NCBI GenBank assembly: GCA_905221605.1
Contig: CAJNDS010002812.1
Span: 377,001-441,000 of the forward strand
DNA: 64,000 nucleotides
Direction of reading: 5' to 3'
DNA from: Symbiodinium natans
Taxonomy: Eukaryota; Sar; Dinophyceae; Suessiales; Symbiodiniaceae
The notes beneath the pieces are model-generated. The model saw only the letters and a list, made by a program, of their open reading frames with translations, made no database searches and was not told the origin of the DNA. Of this stretch, positions 1 to 7,737 are shown one piece after another (the first letter of the stretch is position 1; each line of letters opens with the position of its first letter). The position numbers and the translations under genes were made by a program.

Positions 1-165
1 TTTGGGCTGCCCTAAACCCTAAACCCTAAACCCTAAACCCTACACCCTAAACCCCTAAACCCTAAACCCCAAAACCCTAAACCCCAAAACCCGAAACCCT
101 AAACCCGAAACCCTAAACCCAAAACCCTAAACCCTAAACCCTAAACCCCTACCCTAAAGCCTAAA
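1..165 (-). repeat. Interstitial telomeric tract (CCCTAAA)
   Basis: Degenerate CCCTAAA heptamers with CCCCTAAA and CCGAAA variants. A tract in the opposite orientation starts 110 bases later, so this is not a chromosome end. Confidence 0.9.
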
Positions 166-190
166 CCCTGGTTCGCAAAAGAACCTGCAG

Positions 191-265
191 GCCTGCATCA
201 CCGCGTGGTCGCTCTCGGGCCATGCGAAGTCGCGCTTCTGCCCTGCGAGCTGGCGGCACATTGAC
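191..265 (+). CDS. Exon-like segment, unidentified protein
   Basis: An open 25-codon stretch follows the acceptor CCTGCAG|G and ends before GT. It reads ACITAWSLSGHAKSR then FCPASWRHID. It is unique sequence wedged between two telomeric tracts, the same arrangement as the proven LC1 exons. Product not recognised; a second frame is also open. Confidence 0.35.
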
Positions 266-276
266 GTTTTTCTGCT

Positions 277-370
277 AGGGTTTAGGGTTTAGGGTTTAGG
301 GTTTAGGGTTTAGGGTTTAGGGTTTAGGGTTTAGGGTTTAGGGTTTAGGGTTTAGGGTTTAGGGTTTAGG
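277..370 (+). repeat. Telomeric tract (TTTAGGG)
   Basis: Nearly perfect TTTAGGG heptamers, opposite in orientation to the tract at 1-165. Confidence 0.95.
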
Positions 371-486
371 GGTGGGGGTTTGGGGTTTGGGTTTGGGGTT
401 TGGGGGGGTTTGGGGTTTGGGGTTTGGGGTTTGGGGTTTGGGGTTTGGGGTTTGGGGTTTGGGGTTTGGGGTTTGGGGTTTGGGGC
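371..486 (+). repeat. Vari ant telomeric array (TTTGGGG)
   Basis: The TTTAGGG tract passes without a break into TTTGGGG heptamers. The Gly/Phe-rich reading frame here is a by-product of the repeat. Confidence 0.9.
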
Positions 487-763
487 TTTAGGGTTCAGGG
501 TTGATGGCTTAGGGTTGAGGGCGGTTTCGCGTTGTCAGGTGCAGTTCTCGTGTACAGCACCCGATCAAAACTGGCCCCTGGGGAGGGCAAAGAAGTCAGC
601 TCAGGGACACTGCATGACCGTGCCTAGAAAATTCTGCACCTACGTAGACAAACAAGTATAAACAAATGCAAAAGATGACAGACCTTTTCCCCCCCCACCC
701 CCTTTGGGCAGAGTATGCGTGCATGTGCTGCGTAGAGCATCAAGCTGCAACACGATTGCGAGC
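487..763. other. Unique sequence, no clear gene
   Basis: An acceptor-like TTGTCAG|G near 539 is followed by about 40 open codons, but nothing in the peptide is recognisable. A C-rich stretch lies near 690-705. Confidence 0.3.
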
Positions 764-771
764 TGCATAAC

Positions 772-931
772 TTGGGATGTTCCGCCTTTGTTCTAACAGT
801 CCTTAATAGGGACCATACTGGGAGGGGTACTAGAATCCCGATTACAAGGAGCTGTTAGCATAAGGGAGCGGTACTACGGTACTATAGAATCCCCATTAAG
901 GAGCTGTTAGCAAAAGGGGGGAACATCCCAA
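772..931. mobile_element. Inverted-repeat element, family A, with 8-bp target duplication
   Basis: The ends are inverted repeats: TTGGGATGTTCC on the left and GGAACATCCCAA on the right, continuing inward as AGTCCTTAA / TTAAGGAGCTGTTAG. Both flanks carry the identical 8-mer TGCATAAC (764-771 and 932-939), as expected for a recent DNA-transposon insertion. An 8-bp duplication is typical of hAT-type transposases. There is no coding capacity, so it is a non-autonomous MITE. Confidence 0.85.
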
Positions 932-939
932 TGCATAAC

Positions 940-1216
940 CCAGCCGCACCTGAGAAGCCGATCTTTGCTCGGGCTCCCTGACAAGGGACTCTAGCACCCC
1001 CGGAGTTTAAGGTTCAGGGTTTAGGGTTTAGGGTTCAGGGTTTAGGGTTTAGGGTTATTTCTCAGTTGTGTAAGTGATAGGTTCCTTTTTGTAGACCCCG
1101 CTCATTAAGCCCCCCTTTGTTGTTCTCCTAGGCTGTATATACCGAGCTTAGCAACCTCCAGTTTAGGGTTCAGGGATACCCCCCCACCCCCAGCGAATAA
1201 CAAGTAGTCAAGTCGA
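940..1216. other. Unique sequence with a short TTTAGGG tract
   Basis: Degenerate TTTAGGG/TTCAGGG copies lie at about 1008-1058. The rest shows no convincing exon. Confidence 0.4.
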
Positions 1217-1325
1217 CCCTAAACCCTAAATCCTAAACCCTAAACCCTAAACCCGAAACCCTAAACCCTAAACCCTAAACCCTAAACCCTAAACCCTAAA
1301 CCCTAAACCCTAAACCCTAAACCCT
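1217..1325 (-). repeat. Telomeric tract (CCCTAAA)
   Basis: About fifteen CCCTAAA heptamers with few errors. Confidence 0.95.
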
Positions 1326-2580
1326 TCCCCGCCATCATGGAACCCTGCCCTGTGACTACAGGTTTGCCGCGCCGACTTTGGCATCGAGCGGGAGTAGCGG
1401 GGCCGCTGCGGAGTTACGCAGCGCGCGCGAAGTTCCAGATCCCCTGCAAGTCCCGGTTTAGGGTTTAGGGTTTAGGGTTTAGGGTTTAGGGTTTAGGGTT
1501 TCCCCTAATCCCTGAACTAAACCCTCCATAAACCCTAAACCCTCAACCCTGCTTGTGATCGGTTGTGTGTGGTGGTTCGAAGGTTTTGGTCCAGCTACTC
1601 AGCCTTTTTCGGGTGTTTGAGTCTTTTGGATGATGCATGATGGTTGTCTATGCTTCAATCCAGTAGAGTCCCCAGCAATTACGGCCCTAACCCCCATCCG
1701 TACACCCCAAAACCAAACTCTTAAGAACCCACCCCAACCCTAAGACCCTGAAGCCTAAATTACGTAAACCGACTGCGTGAGGAGACAGAAGAGGCAAAGA
1801 AGCACCGCAAAATGGCCCTCTGGTTTCCAAGTTCCCTCCCTCTAAGGATCACAAATCCCCAGAACAATAGCCTCTTTTTGTGATTGTTTTTTTCAATGCA
1901 GTTTTGTAGGGCATAGGAGTTTTCATGAGGCTTACAGGGTGTTCGTAGGGTTGATGGAGATCTGACCCTTGAAGCACGCACTCTCTATGGCATCCCACAT
2001 CCTAAAGCCACGGCTTAGGGTTTGGTGACATAGCCGACTGAACCCTAAACCCTAAACCGCCCTAAGCCCTAAACCCTAAAAGTCCGCCCAGGCCTCTGCG
2101 TGGGAACTCTAGAACACCCAAAGCCATCATGAATCCGCAGTCGCATACCTGGCGCCTCAACATTTGTAAACTGCTCTGCAAATCTCACTAAACACTAGTG
2201 AAAAACCGTCCCAGCTCCCTCTCTGTCACGGCCCAATTCTTCAAGAATCCTGAGACCTTAGAGGACAAAAGCTGTTGTCAGACCCTGCATGGTTTGGGTG
2301 TGTTCTGTAGCCAGAAAAACCACTCCACACTCTTACAAGCCGGCGGCGGAGAATTCCCTTGTTTCCGGAGGAGTTGATGAGGGCTCATGAGCTAAGTTCG
2401 GGTTTGGGGCAGGAATGTTTGGGCTTAGGGAGCCCCAAGGCAATGCCAAGCTGTAAGTTTAGACACATAGTCCTGAAAACAAAATCGAAAACCCCAAGTC
2501 CTGAAGCCAAGCCCAACACCCCAAACCCAAGCTCTCCAAGCCTCGTACCCGAAACACAAAATCCCGAAACCCTTGGGTTT
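1326..2580. other. Mostly unassigned sequence with short telomeric tracts
   Basis: A CTACAG|G acceptor at about 1360 precedes an open GC-rich stretch ending at a TTTAGGG tract (1456-1500). The rest holds scattered single heptamers and no frame I would defend. Confidence 0.3.
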
Positions 2581-2582
2581 AG

Positions 2583-2831
2583 GGGTCAGGGTTTAGGGTT
2601 TAGGGTTTAGGGTTTAGGGTTTAGGGTTTAGGGTTTAGGGTTTAGGGCAAAAACCATAAGGCACACCTCTTGGGGTCAGGCCTTACTTCTTCGTGCAGGT
2701 GAAGAAGGGAGGCCTTGATACGGAAGTTTGTTTCGAATTAGGGCTTAGGGTTGAGGGTTTAGAGTTTAGGGTTTAGGGTTTAGGGTTTAGGGTTTAGGGT
2801 TTAGGGTTTAGGGTTTAGGGTTTAGGGTTTC
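2583..2831 (+). repeat. Two TTTAGGG tracts around a short unique segment
   Basis: Tracts at about 2583-2647 and 2755-2831 flank roughly 105 bases of unique sequence that holds the possible exon at 2699-2725. Confidence 0.9.
2699..2725 (+). CDS. Exon-like segment (9 codons)
   Basis: Acceptor CGTGCAG|G, peptide VKKGGLDTE, then a GT donor. It is very short and not recognised; it resembles the LC1 micro-exons in size and setting. Confidence 0.3.
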
Positions 2832-3060
2832 AGGGGCCAGGACCCGGAGTAGGCTCTCATTTCCTGTTTTTAGGGTTGGGCTTCCGCCGCTGAAAGCCCA
2901 AAAGCGTACCCTTTTATTCCTAGGTTTCTCCTGGGTCAGGGGGGTTTAGGGTTTTCATGGATGTTGTGTGTGTTGGGGGTTTAGGGTTTTCGGGTTTTCA
3001 AGGATGTTGGGGGGAATTTTAGGTGTTTTTAGGTTAGGTGTTCGAGCTTTCAGGCTGCAG

Positions 3061-3110
3061 GGGATGAGCAGCTTGGCTGTGGACATCAGCTGGTCGGCCC
3101 TCGACAAGCT
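3061..3110 (+). CDS. Exon-like segment, unidentified protein
   Basis: It follows CTGCAG|G and reads GMSSLAVDISWSALDK before a GC donor. A TTTAGGG tract starts ten bases later. Confidence 0.4.
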
Positions 3111-3116
3111 GCAGTA

Positions 3117-3168
3117 TGGGTTTAGGGTTTAGGGTTTAGGGTTTAGGGTTTAGGGTTTAGGGTTTAGG
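3117..3168 (+). repeat. Telomeric tract (TTTAGGG)
   Basis: Seven near-perfect heptamers in the gap between two exon-like segments. Confidence 0.9.
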
Positions 3169-3189
3169 GGTTTTTAGGGTCTAGAGCAG

Positions 3190-3264
3190 ACCGCAAAGTT
3201 TCGGGATGCCCCGCCAGGCATTGACACCATGCGCGACATCCTGGCGCAGCGGTTTGAGCAAGAG
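3190..3264 (+). CDS. Exon-like segment, unidentified protein
   Basis: Twenty-five codons in phase 0 between GAGCAG and GAG|GTGCGC, reading TAKFRDAPPGIDTMRD then ILAQRFEQE. Likely the same gene as 3061-3110. Family not recognised. Confidence 0.45.
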
Positions 3265-3359
3265 GTGCGCAAAAGCGTATCCCGAATCCCTATCCCTATA
3301 AGGGTTTGTGTTTTTTTGGGGGGTTCAGGTTTAAGAATGGCACACGGGTTGCACACCCG

Positions 3360-3532
3360 CGAAACATACCCCGTAACATACCCCGAAACATACCCCCGAA
3401 ACATACCCCGTAACATACCCCCGAAATTGCAGGTAAAGTAGCTCCAGATGCCGCGAAACATACCCGAAACATACCCCCGAAACATACCCCGAAACATACC
3501 CCGAAACATACTCACGAAACATACCCCGACCC
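3360..3532. repeat. Tandem repeat, unit ACATACCCCGAA
   Basis: About a dozen imperfect copies of a 12-13 base unit, interrupted by about 40 unique bases at 3425-3465. The repeat encodes the Met-Phe-Arg-Gly reading frame on minus. Confidence 0.85.
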
Positions 3533-3564
3533 CAACACGTGTCACGCGCCTCCCCATTAAAATA

Positions 3565-3700
3565 CAAACCCATAAAACCCTATAATAAAACCCTACAAAC
3601 CCTACAAACACTATAAACCCTACAAACCCTATAAACCCTATAAACCTTATAAGCCCTGCAACCCCTACAAATCCTACAAATCCTATAAATCCTATACCCC
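3565..3700 (-). repeat. Degenerate CCCTATAAA/CCCTACAAA array
   Basis: Nine-base variants of the telomeric unit in tandem. The reverse-complement family (GGGTTTATA) recurs at 55645-55800. Confidence 0.75.
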
Positions 3701-3944
3701 CTCGCTCTCGGGAGTGAAGTTATTCGCTGTTGTTGCGTGTGAGTGGCAGGGGGGGGGGGGTTGGTCCTTATGGCTTACTTGGTTGCGCAAACTTTGAATC
3801 TCAAGCCCTGAATGAGCCAACCCTATCAGCCGGAAACCCTAAACTCAACCCTCGACCCTTGTGTTGGTGGGGCCCATGGGCTACGACCCGTGAGAGGGTA
3901 GTGCAGACTCCTGCAAGTGTCGGGGTCTTCGTGCTTGAGCCCCG

Positions 3945-4073
3945 TACTTGGAGGTTCACGGGTCGTTTGAAGTAGGGTTATACAGTAAGTAACCTAAATA
4001 AGCCTTTACCCAGCTACCATTATTGTTTCCTTACTTATAACCCCACTTAGAACTACCCATGAACTTCCTAGTA
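3945..4073. mobile_element. Inverted-repeat element, family D
   Basis: The left end TACTTGGAGGTTCACGGGT is inverted at the right end (ACTACCCATGAACTTCCTAGTA). The interior is AT-rich with no coding capacity. Related copies lie at 15709, 19031, 34859 and 53899. Confidence 0.75.
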
Positions 4074-4157
4074 ACCCTAACCCGAAACCCTAACCCAAAG
4101 CCTTAATCACAGTCACCTTACTTATAACCCCACTTCCAGGTAGGAAAAAAGTCTCAC

Positions 4158-4590
4158 CTAAACCCTAAACCCGAAACCCTAAACCCTATACCCTAAACCC
4201 TATAAACCCTAAACCCTAAACCCGAAACCCTAAGCCCTAAACCGGCTTCAGGGTTTGGGCTTTGGGGTTGAAGACTCGCCAAGCCCTGGCACCCAACGAG
4301 CCCTGAAGCCCTGAGAGCCCCGTCTGGCCTACAGATTGGGTTTAGGGTTTAGGGTTTAGGGTGTAGGGTTTAGGGTTTAGGGTTTAGGGCTTAGGGTTTA
4401 GGGTTTAGGATTAGGGTTTAGGGTTTCGGGTTTGGGTTTAGGGTTTAGGGTTTAGGGTTTAGGGTTTAGGGTTTAGGGTTTAGGGTTTAGGGTTTAGGGT
4501 TTAGGGTTTAGGGTTTAGGGTTTAGGGTTTAGGGTTTAGGGTTTAGGGTTTAGGGCTTGGGTTTGGGTTTGGGTTTCGGGTTTAGGGTTT
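4158..4590. repeat. Two opposed telomeric tracts
   Basis: A CCCTAAA tract (about 4158-4240) is followed after 95 unique bases by a long TTTAGGG tract (about 4338-4590), one of the longest in the window. Confidence 0.9.
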
Positions 4591-4616
4591 GCGCCCCCAA
4601 GTCCTTGCAATTGCAG

Positions 4617-4680
4617 GGAGTGGTGGCCACCATCGTCGACAAGGAAGACTTGGCCTTAGAGGCGGCCCTTGCACGTCGAG
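4617..4680 (+). CDS. Exon-like segment, unidentified protein
   Basis: Acceptor AATTGCAG|G, then GVVATIVDKEDLALEAALAR and a GT donor in CGAG|GTTTCA. It sits 25 bases after a telomeric tract. Strongly protein-like; family not recognised. Confidence 0.5.
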
Positions 4681-4697
4681 GTTTCAAAAGGCTTAAG

Positions 4698-4797
4698 TTG
4701 GGATTTCCCCCTTATACTAGCAGTCCTTAAAAGTCATTATAATAGGGGGTACTATATTCCCCATTAAGGACTGTTAGTATAAAGGGGAACGTCCCAA
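4698..4797. mobile_element. Inverted-repeat element, family A
   Basis: Terminal TTGGGATTTCCCCCTTATA is inverted at the right as TATAAAGGGGAACGTCCCAA, and the inner CAGTCCTTAA pairs with TTAAGGACTG. Flanks GGCTTAAG and GGCAGAAT match only partly, so the target duplication has decayed. Confidence 0.8.
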
Positions 4798-4805
4798 GGC
4801 AGAAT

Positions 4806-4915
4806 CCTTAAGCTACATTTTACGTAAGTATCCCCACACAAATACAGTAGTCTTCCTGATAAGTAGTGTAGGGATTATGATCTTCATTTTTGTTGGGTTT
4901 CTTAAGCAACTAGTA
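4806..4915. mobile_element. Inverted-repeat element, family E
   Basis: CTTAAGC near the left end pairs with the right end TTTCTTAAGCAACTAG. It shares the core 'GTAGGGATTATG...TTTTTGTTGGG' style with the copy at 44008. It lies next to a family A copy. Confidence 0.6.
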
Positions 4916-5121
4916 GTAAGGGTCGAAAATTCAGGGGCGCACCGGACATGCATCCTTTGTTGTCGTGCTTCTTCCAGTTTGCTGGAAAGGCAATCGTTTC
5001 GGCTTCTCTTGTAAATAAGGCTCAAATGCGGGCAGGGATCATGGCTCCGTCCGAGGTTCAGTGTGTCGCGCAATCCGTTTGTCTTGTGTGGCGCAGCATG
5101 CCTGGGTAGGGCCAGAAGCCA

Positions 5122-5309
5122 CCCTAAACCCTAAACCCTAAACCCTAACCCTAAACCCTAAACCCTAAACCCTAAACCCGAAACCCGAAACCCTAAACCC
5201 TAAACCCTAAACCCTAAACCCTAAACCCTAAACCCTAAACCCTAAACCCTAAACCCTAAACCCTAAACCCTAAACCCTAAACCCTAACCCTAAACCCTAA
5301 ACACTAAAC
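5122..5309 (-). repeat. Telomeric tract (CCCTAAA)
   Basis: About 26 heptamers with a few CCGAAA and CCCTAA variants. Confidence 0.95.
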
Positions 5310-5334
5310 ATCAAAACCGGAGCTTGCTGTGCAG

Positions 5335-5413
5335 GACCACATCGTCGGCCGGAAGCGCCCTCTCATCAAACTCTCCTTCCAGAGCACCGAGGGCGCAAGC
5401 AAGGCCAGCAAAA
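5335..5413 (+). CDS. Exon-like segment, basic protein
   Basis: Acceptor TGTGCAG|G. It reads DHIVGRKRPLIKLSFQ then STEGASKASK before a GT donor. The preceding 190 bases are telomeric repeat. Family not recognised. Confidence 0.5.
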
Positions 5414-5615
5414 GTGTTCCCTAACGAGTGGTACCCTTTTCCTTTTGTTTTTTTGGTTTTGGCTTCCCGTAACTTCTACAGTACCAACCTTATTCCTTTC
5501 CGCTATTGGGACGTTTTGTTCTTGCTGTCGCGGGTATGCACATATGTTAACCCTAAACCCTCAACCCTAAACCCTCCACCCAAAGACCCTAAGCTCAGTC
5601 ATTCTCGAGGTGCAG

Positions 5616-5639
5616 GTGGCTCGAGCTTTGGTTTCAAAG
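5616..5639 (+). CDS. Possible micro-exon (8 codons)
   Basis: Acceptor GGTGCAG|G, peptide VARALVSK, donor AAG|GTGGGG. Both splice motifs are good but the segment is too short to judge. Confidence 0.3.
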
Positions 5640-6059
5640 GTGGGGGGAGGGTGGACTATCACAAGCCTCAAGGTTACAAGACAGCAGAAAAAAAAAACAG
5701 AATTTCAGAACCTTCTTAGATGACAGCGACTTCTAACCAGCCGATAGAAGCGGGGGTTTCCGAAAGTTAGGGGTAACCCTGTTGGTCAAGGGATTCCATG
5801 ATACTTGGGGTCTAAACCCTAAACCCTAACACCTGAACCCTGAACCCTGAACCCTATGCTGGGAACTGCCCAAGTAGGGTCCGGCTGACCCTGTTCGATA
5901 TGCCACAGCTGTGTTGCGACGATTGAAGCCTCCGTCATAGTCTCGGAACTCGGACACCCAACATGTCCCGCGGTTTAGGGTTTAGGGTTTAGGGTTTAGG
6001 GTTCAGGGTTGTCATAAAGGGTCAGAATCCCGGTAGCATGGTCAAGTAGGATTCTTGAG

Positions 6060-6116
6060 GCACGCCATAACCTCTTCTCGGAGATGAAGGCAAAGAGGCC
6101 CCTCCTTCCCCGCCGC
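6060..6116 (+). CDS. Exon-like segment, basic protein
   Basis: After CTTGAG|G the frame reads ARHNLFSEMKAKRPLLPRR, ending before a GC. Not recognised. Confidence 0.4.
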
Positions 6117-6144
6117 AGCCGTGCTTCGTTCTTACCGGTTCAGT

Positions 6145-6274
6145 TTAGGGTTTAGGGTTTAGGGTTTAGGGTTTAGGGTTTAGGGTTTAGGGTTTAGGGT
6201 TTAGGGTTTAGGGTTTAGGGTTTAGGGTTTAGGGTTTAGGGTTTAGGGTTTAGGGTTTAGGGTTTAGGGTTTAG
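6145..6274 (+). repeat. Telomeric tract (TTTAGGG)
   Basis: About 18 near-perfect heptamers. The last one, TTTAG|GG, is in the right place to act as the splice acceptor of the exon-like segment that follows. Confidence 0.95.
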
Positions 6275-6332
6275 GGCCCCTCTTGCACCGTGCCGCTAAG
6301 CGCTACCTTCAGTATGTTTACAATGCTCAAAG
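6275..6332 (+). CDS. Exon-like segment next to a telomeric acceptor
   Basis: The frame PLLHRAAKRYLQYVYNAQ opens directly at the end of the telomeric tract (TTTAG|GG) and closes at AAAG|GTACAC. There is no other acceptor between tract and frame. Family not recognised. Confidence 0.4.
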
Positions 6333-6472
6333 GTACACTATTCTTCGACAAACACCGAGGCCTTTTAAGGTAATGTCTTCACGTAAACAGTTCTCCACCA
6401 CCCCCCAAAGAACCTGGAAGGTTCATGTATTCCAACAATGCTGTTGCAGAGCTTGCTCCTCATTGTTGCTGA

Positions 6473-6814
6473 ATGGAGTATACAAGGAGCGTAGACCTAG
6501 CAAATAGGAACAAAGTAAACAGTATATCAAATGATACACCGAATTCATCAAAACGACCAATAAATATAAACAATAAGTCAAGTCAATCACATCAATCAAA
6601 TCGGTTGATTGATAATAATAAAGATCATAATGATGAAACAACTGATAATAATTTAGTACATCCCGATGAGATTGATTTACAGAATGTTAATGGTTTTGAA
6701 CCAATTGCGGATTTTGAAGATGATAATGTACCACAATTAGAGCCCGCGGGAGGTACCAGTACCAGGACTTCGGCACTTAGGGCAAACCCCCCATATATAC
6801 ACCCGAAACCCTAA
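6473..6814 (+). other. AT-rich open island of foreign composition
   Basis: A 113-codon open frame whose core (about 6508-6745) is far more AT-rich than all the surrounding exon-like sequence and uses codons such as AAT, GAT, AAA and ATA. The predicted peptide is hydrophilic, rich in Asn and Asp. The composition returns to local GC-rich values at CCCGCGGGAGG (about 6750). Possible exon of a mobile element or transferred sequence; no family recognised. Confidence 0.4.
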
Positions 6815-6871
6815 GCCCGCAATTTCGACACCCTACACCCCTATGTTCCCCGAACCCTAGAACTTGTTCAG

Positions 6872-6947
6872 GCCTAAACTCTCGGTCAACCCCCGCTCGC
6901 GCGCCCGGCGGGCTCAAGAGAAGCAGCTCACGAAAACGCTGCCTCGG
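6872..6947 (+). CDS. Exon-like segment, Arg/Lys-rich
   Basis: Acceptor TTGTTCAG|G, frame PKLSVNPRSRARRAQEKQ then LTKTLPR, then GC. Not recognised. Confidence 0.35.
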
Positions 6948-6980
6948 GCTTCCCCTCCTTGCTCCGGTCTCAGCACGCAG

Positions 6981-7035
6981 GTTTCAGGGCTCCGCATTGC
7001 CCACACGCATGGCCAGTTCTTTGCATTCCTGCCCC
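6981..7035 (+). CDS. Exon-like segment
   Basis: Acceptor CACGCAG|G, peptide VSGLRIAHTHGQFFAFLP, then a GC donor in CCC C|GC. Not recognised. Confidence 0.4.
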
Positions 7036-7301
7036 GCTACCCAAAACGCTAAACCTTACTCCTTAGACCCTAAACCCAAAAACACCATGAAATGTAATGG
7101 TTCGTGCTGGAATAGGAACCCGAAAAACAGAAATCATGCCATGTTGGTTTTTTTGTTGATATGGATTCCCAAGTATGCGCCGAAACATGGGAGTTACACT
7201 GAGTTCTGAATGCGTGCCTCCCCTGTTTTCAGGACGTCGAGGCTATTCTATGTATTGAGTAGTTGCTGAACCAACTGTTCTGCATTCTGGCACCTTGACA
7301 G

Positions 7302-7382
7302 CGTGCACAGCGCAAAGCCATGACGAGTAGCTTCCTCCGCAGTCTCGTGGTAGACAGCCAGTTGAACAGCCTGCAATTCCAA
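7302..7382 (+). CDS. Exon-like segment (27 codons)
   Basis: It reads RAQRKAMTSSFLRSLV then VDSQLNSLQFQ between CTTGACAG and CAA|GCC. It is the last protein-like stretch before the LC1 gene, so it could end the upstream gene. No stop was found in it. Confidence 0.4.
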
Positions 7383-7424
7383 GCCATCGGAACTCCTTAC
7401 CCTAATCCCGAACCCTAACCCCCT

Positions 7425-7537
7425 AAACCCTAAACCCTAAACCCTAAACCCTAAACCCTAAACCCTAAACCCTAAACCCTAAACCCTAAACCCTAAACCC
7501 TAAACCCTAAACCCTAAACCCTAAACCCTAAACCCTA
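7425..7537 (-). repeat. Telomeric tract (CCCTAAA)
   Basis: Sixteen near-perfect heptamers just upstream of the LC1 start. Confidence 0.95.
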
Positions 7538-7595
7538 CCTAGATACCCTGTCAACCTCAAAGCGCAAAGCCCCATGCAGCCATCCAAGGCTCACA

Positions 7596-7627
7596 ATGCC
7601 GGGCACAAACTGCCAGAAAGCAATTGT
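7596..7627 (+). CDS. DNAL1: LC1 exon 1
   Basis: ATG start, MPGTNCQKAI plus GT, then a GC donor (GCCAGA). Chosen because the length and the Lys-Ala position fit the LC1 N-terminus and the phase (2) fits exon 2. It is the least certain exon. Confidence 0.6.
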
Positions 7628-7706
7628 GCCAGACCGGCCAGTTGGCTCCGCGGGATTCCTGTACACAGAGTAACCTATGTGCCTTCAAGAAGGGATATGG
7701 GCACAC

Positions 7707-7737
<31 letters not shown>

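Noticed and set aside
1-165. True chromosome end
   Set aside because: Tracts of both orientations continue throughout, and unique exon-like sequence begins at 191.
380-661. Gly/Phe-rich open frame
   Set aside because: It is a translation of the TTTGGGG array, not a protein.
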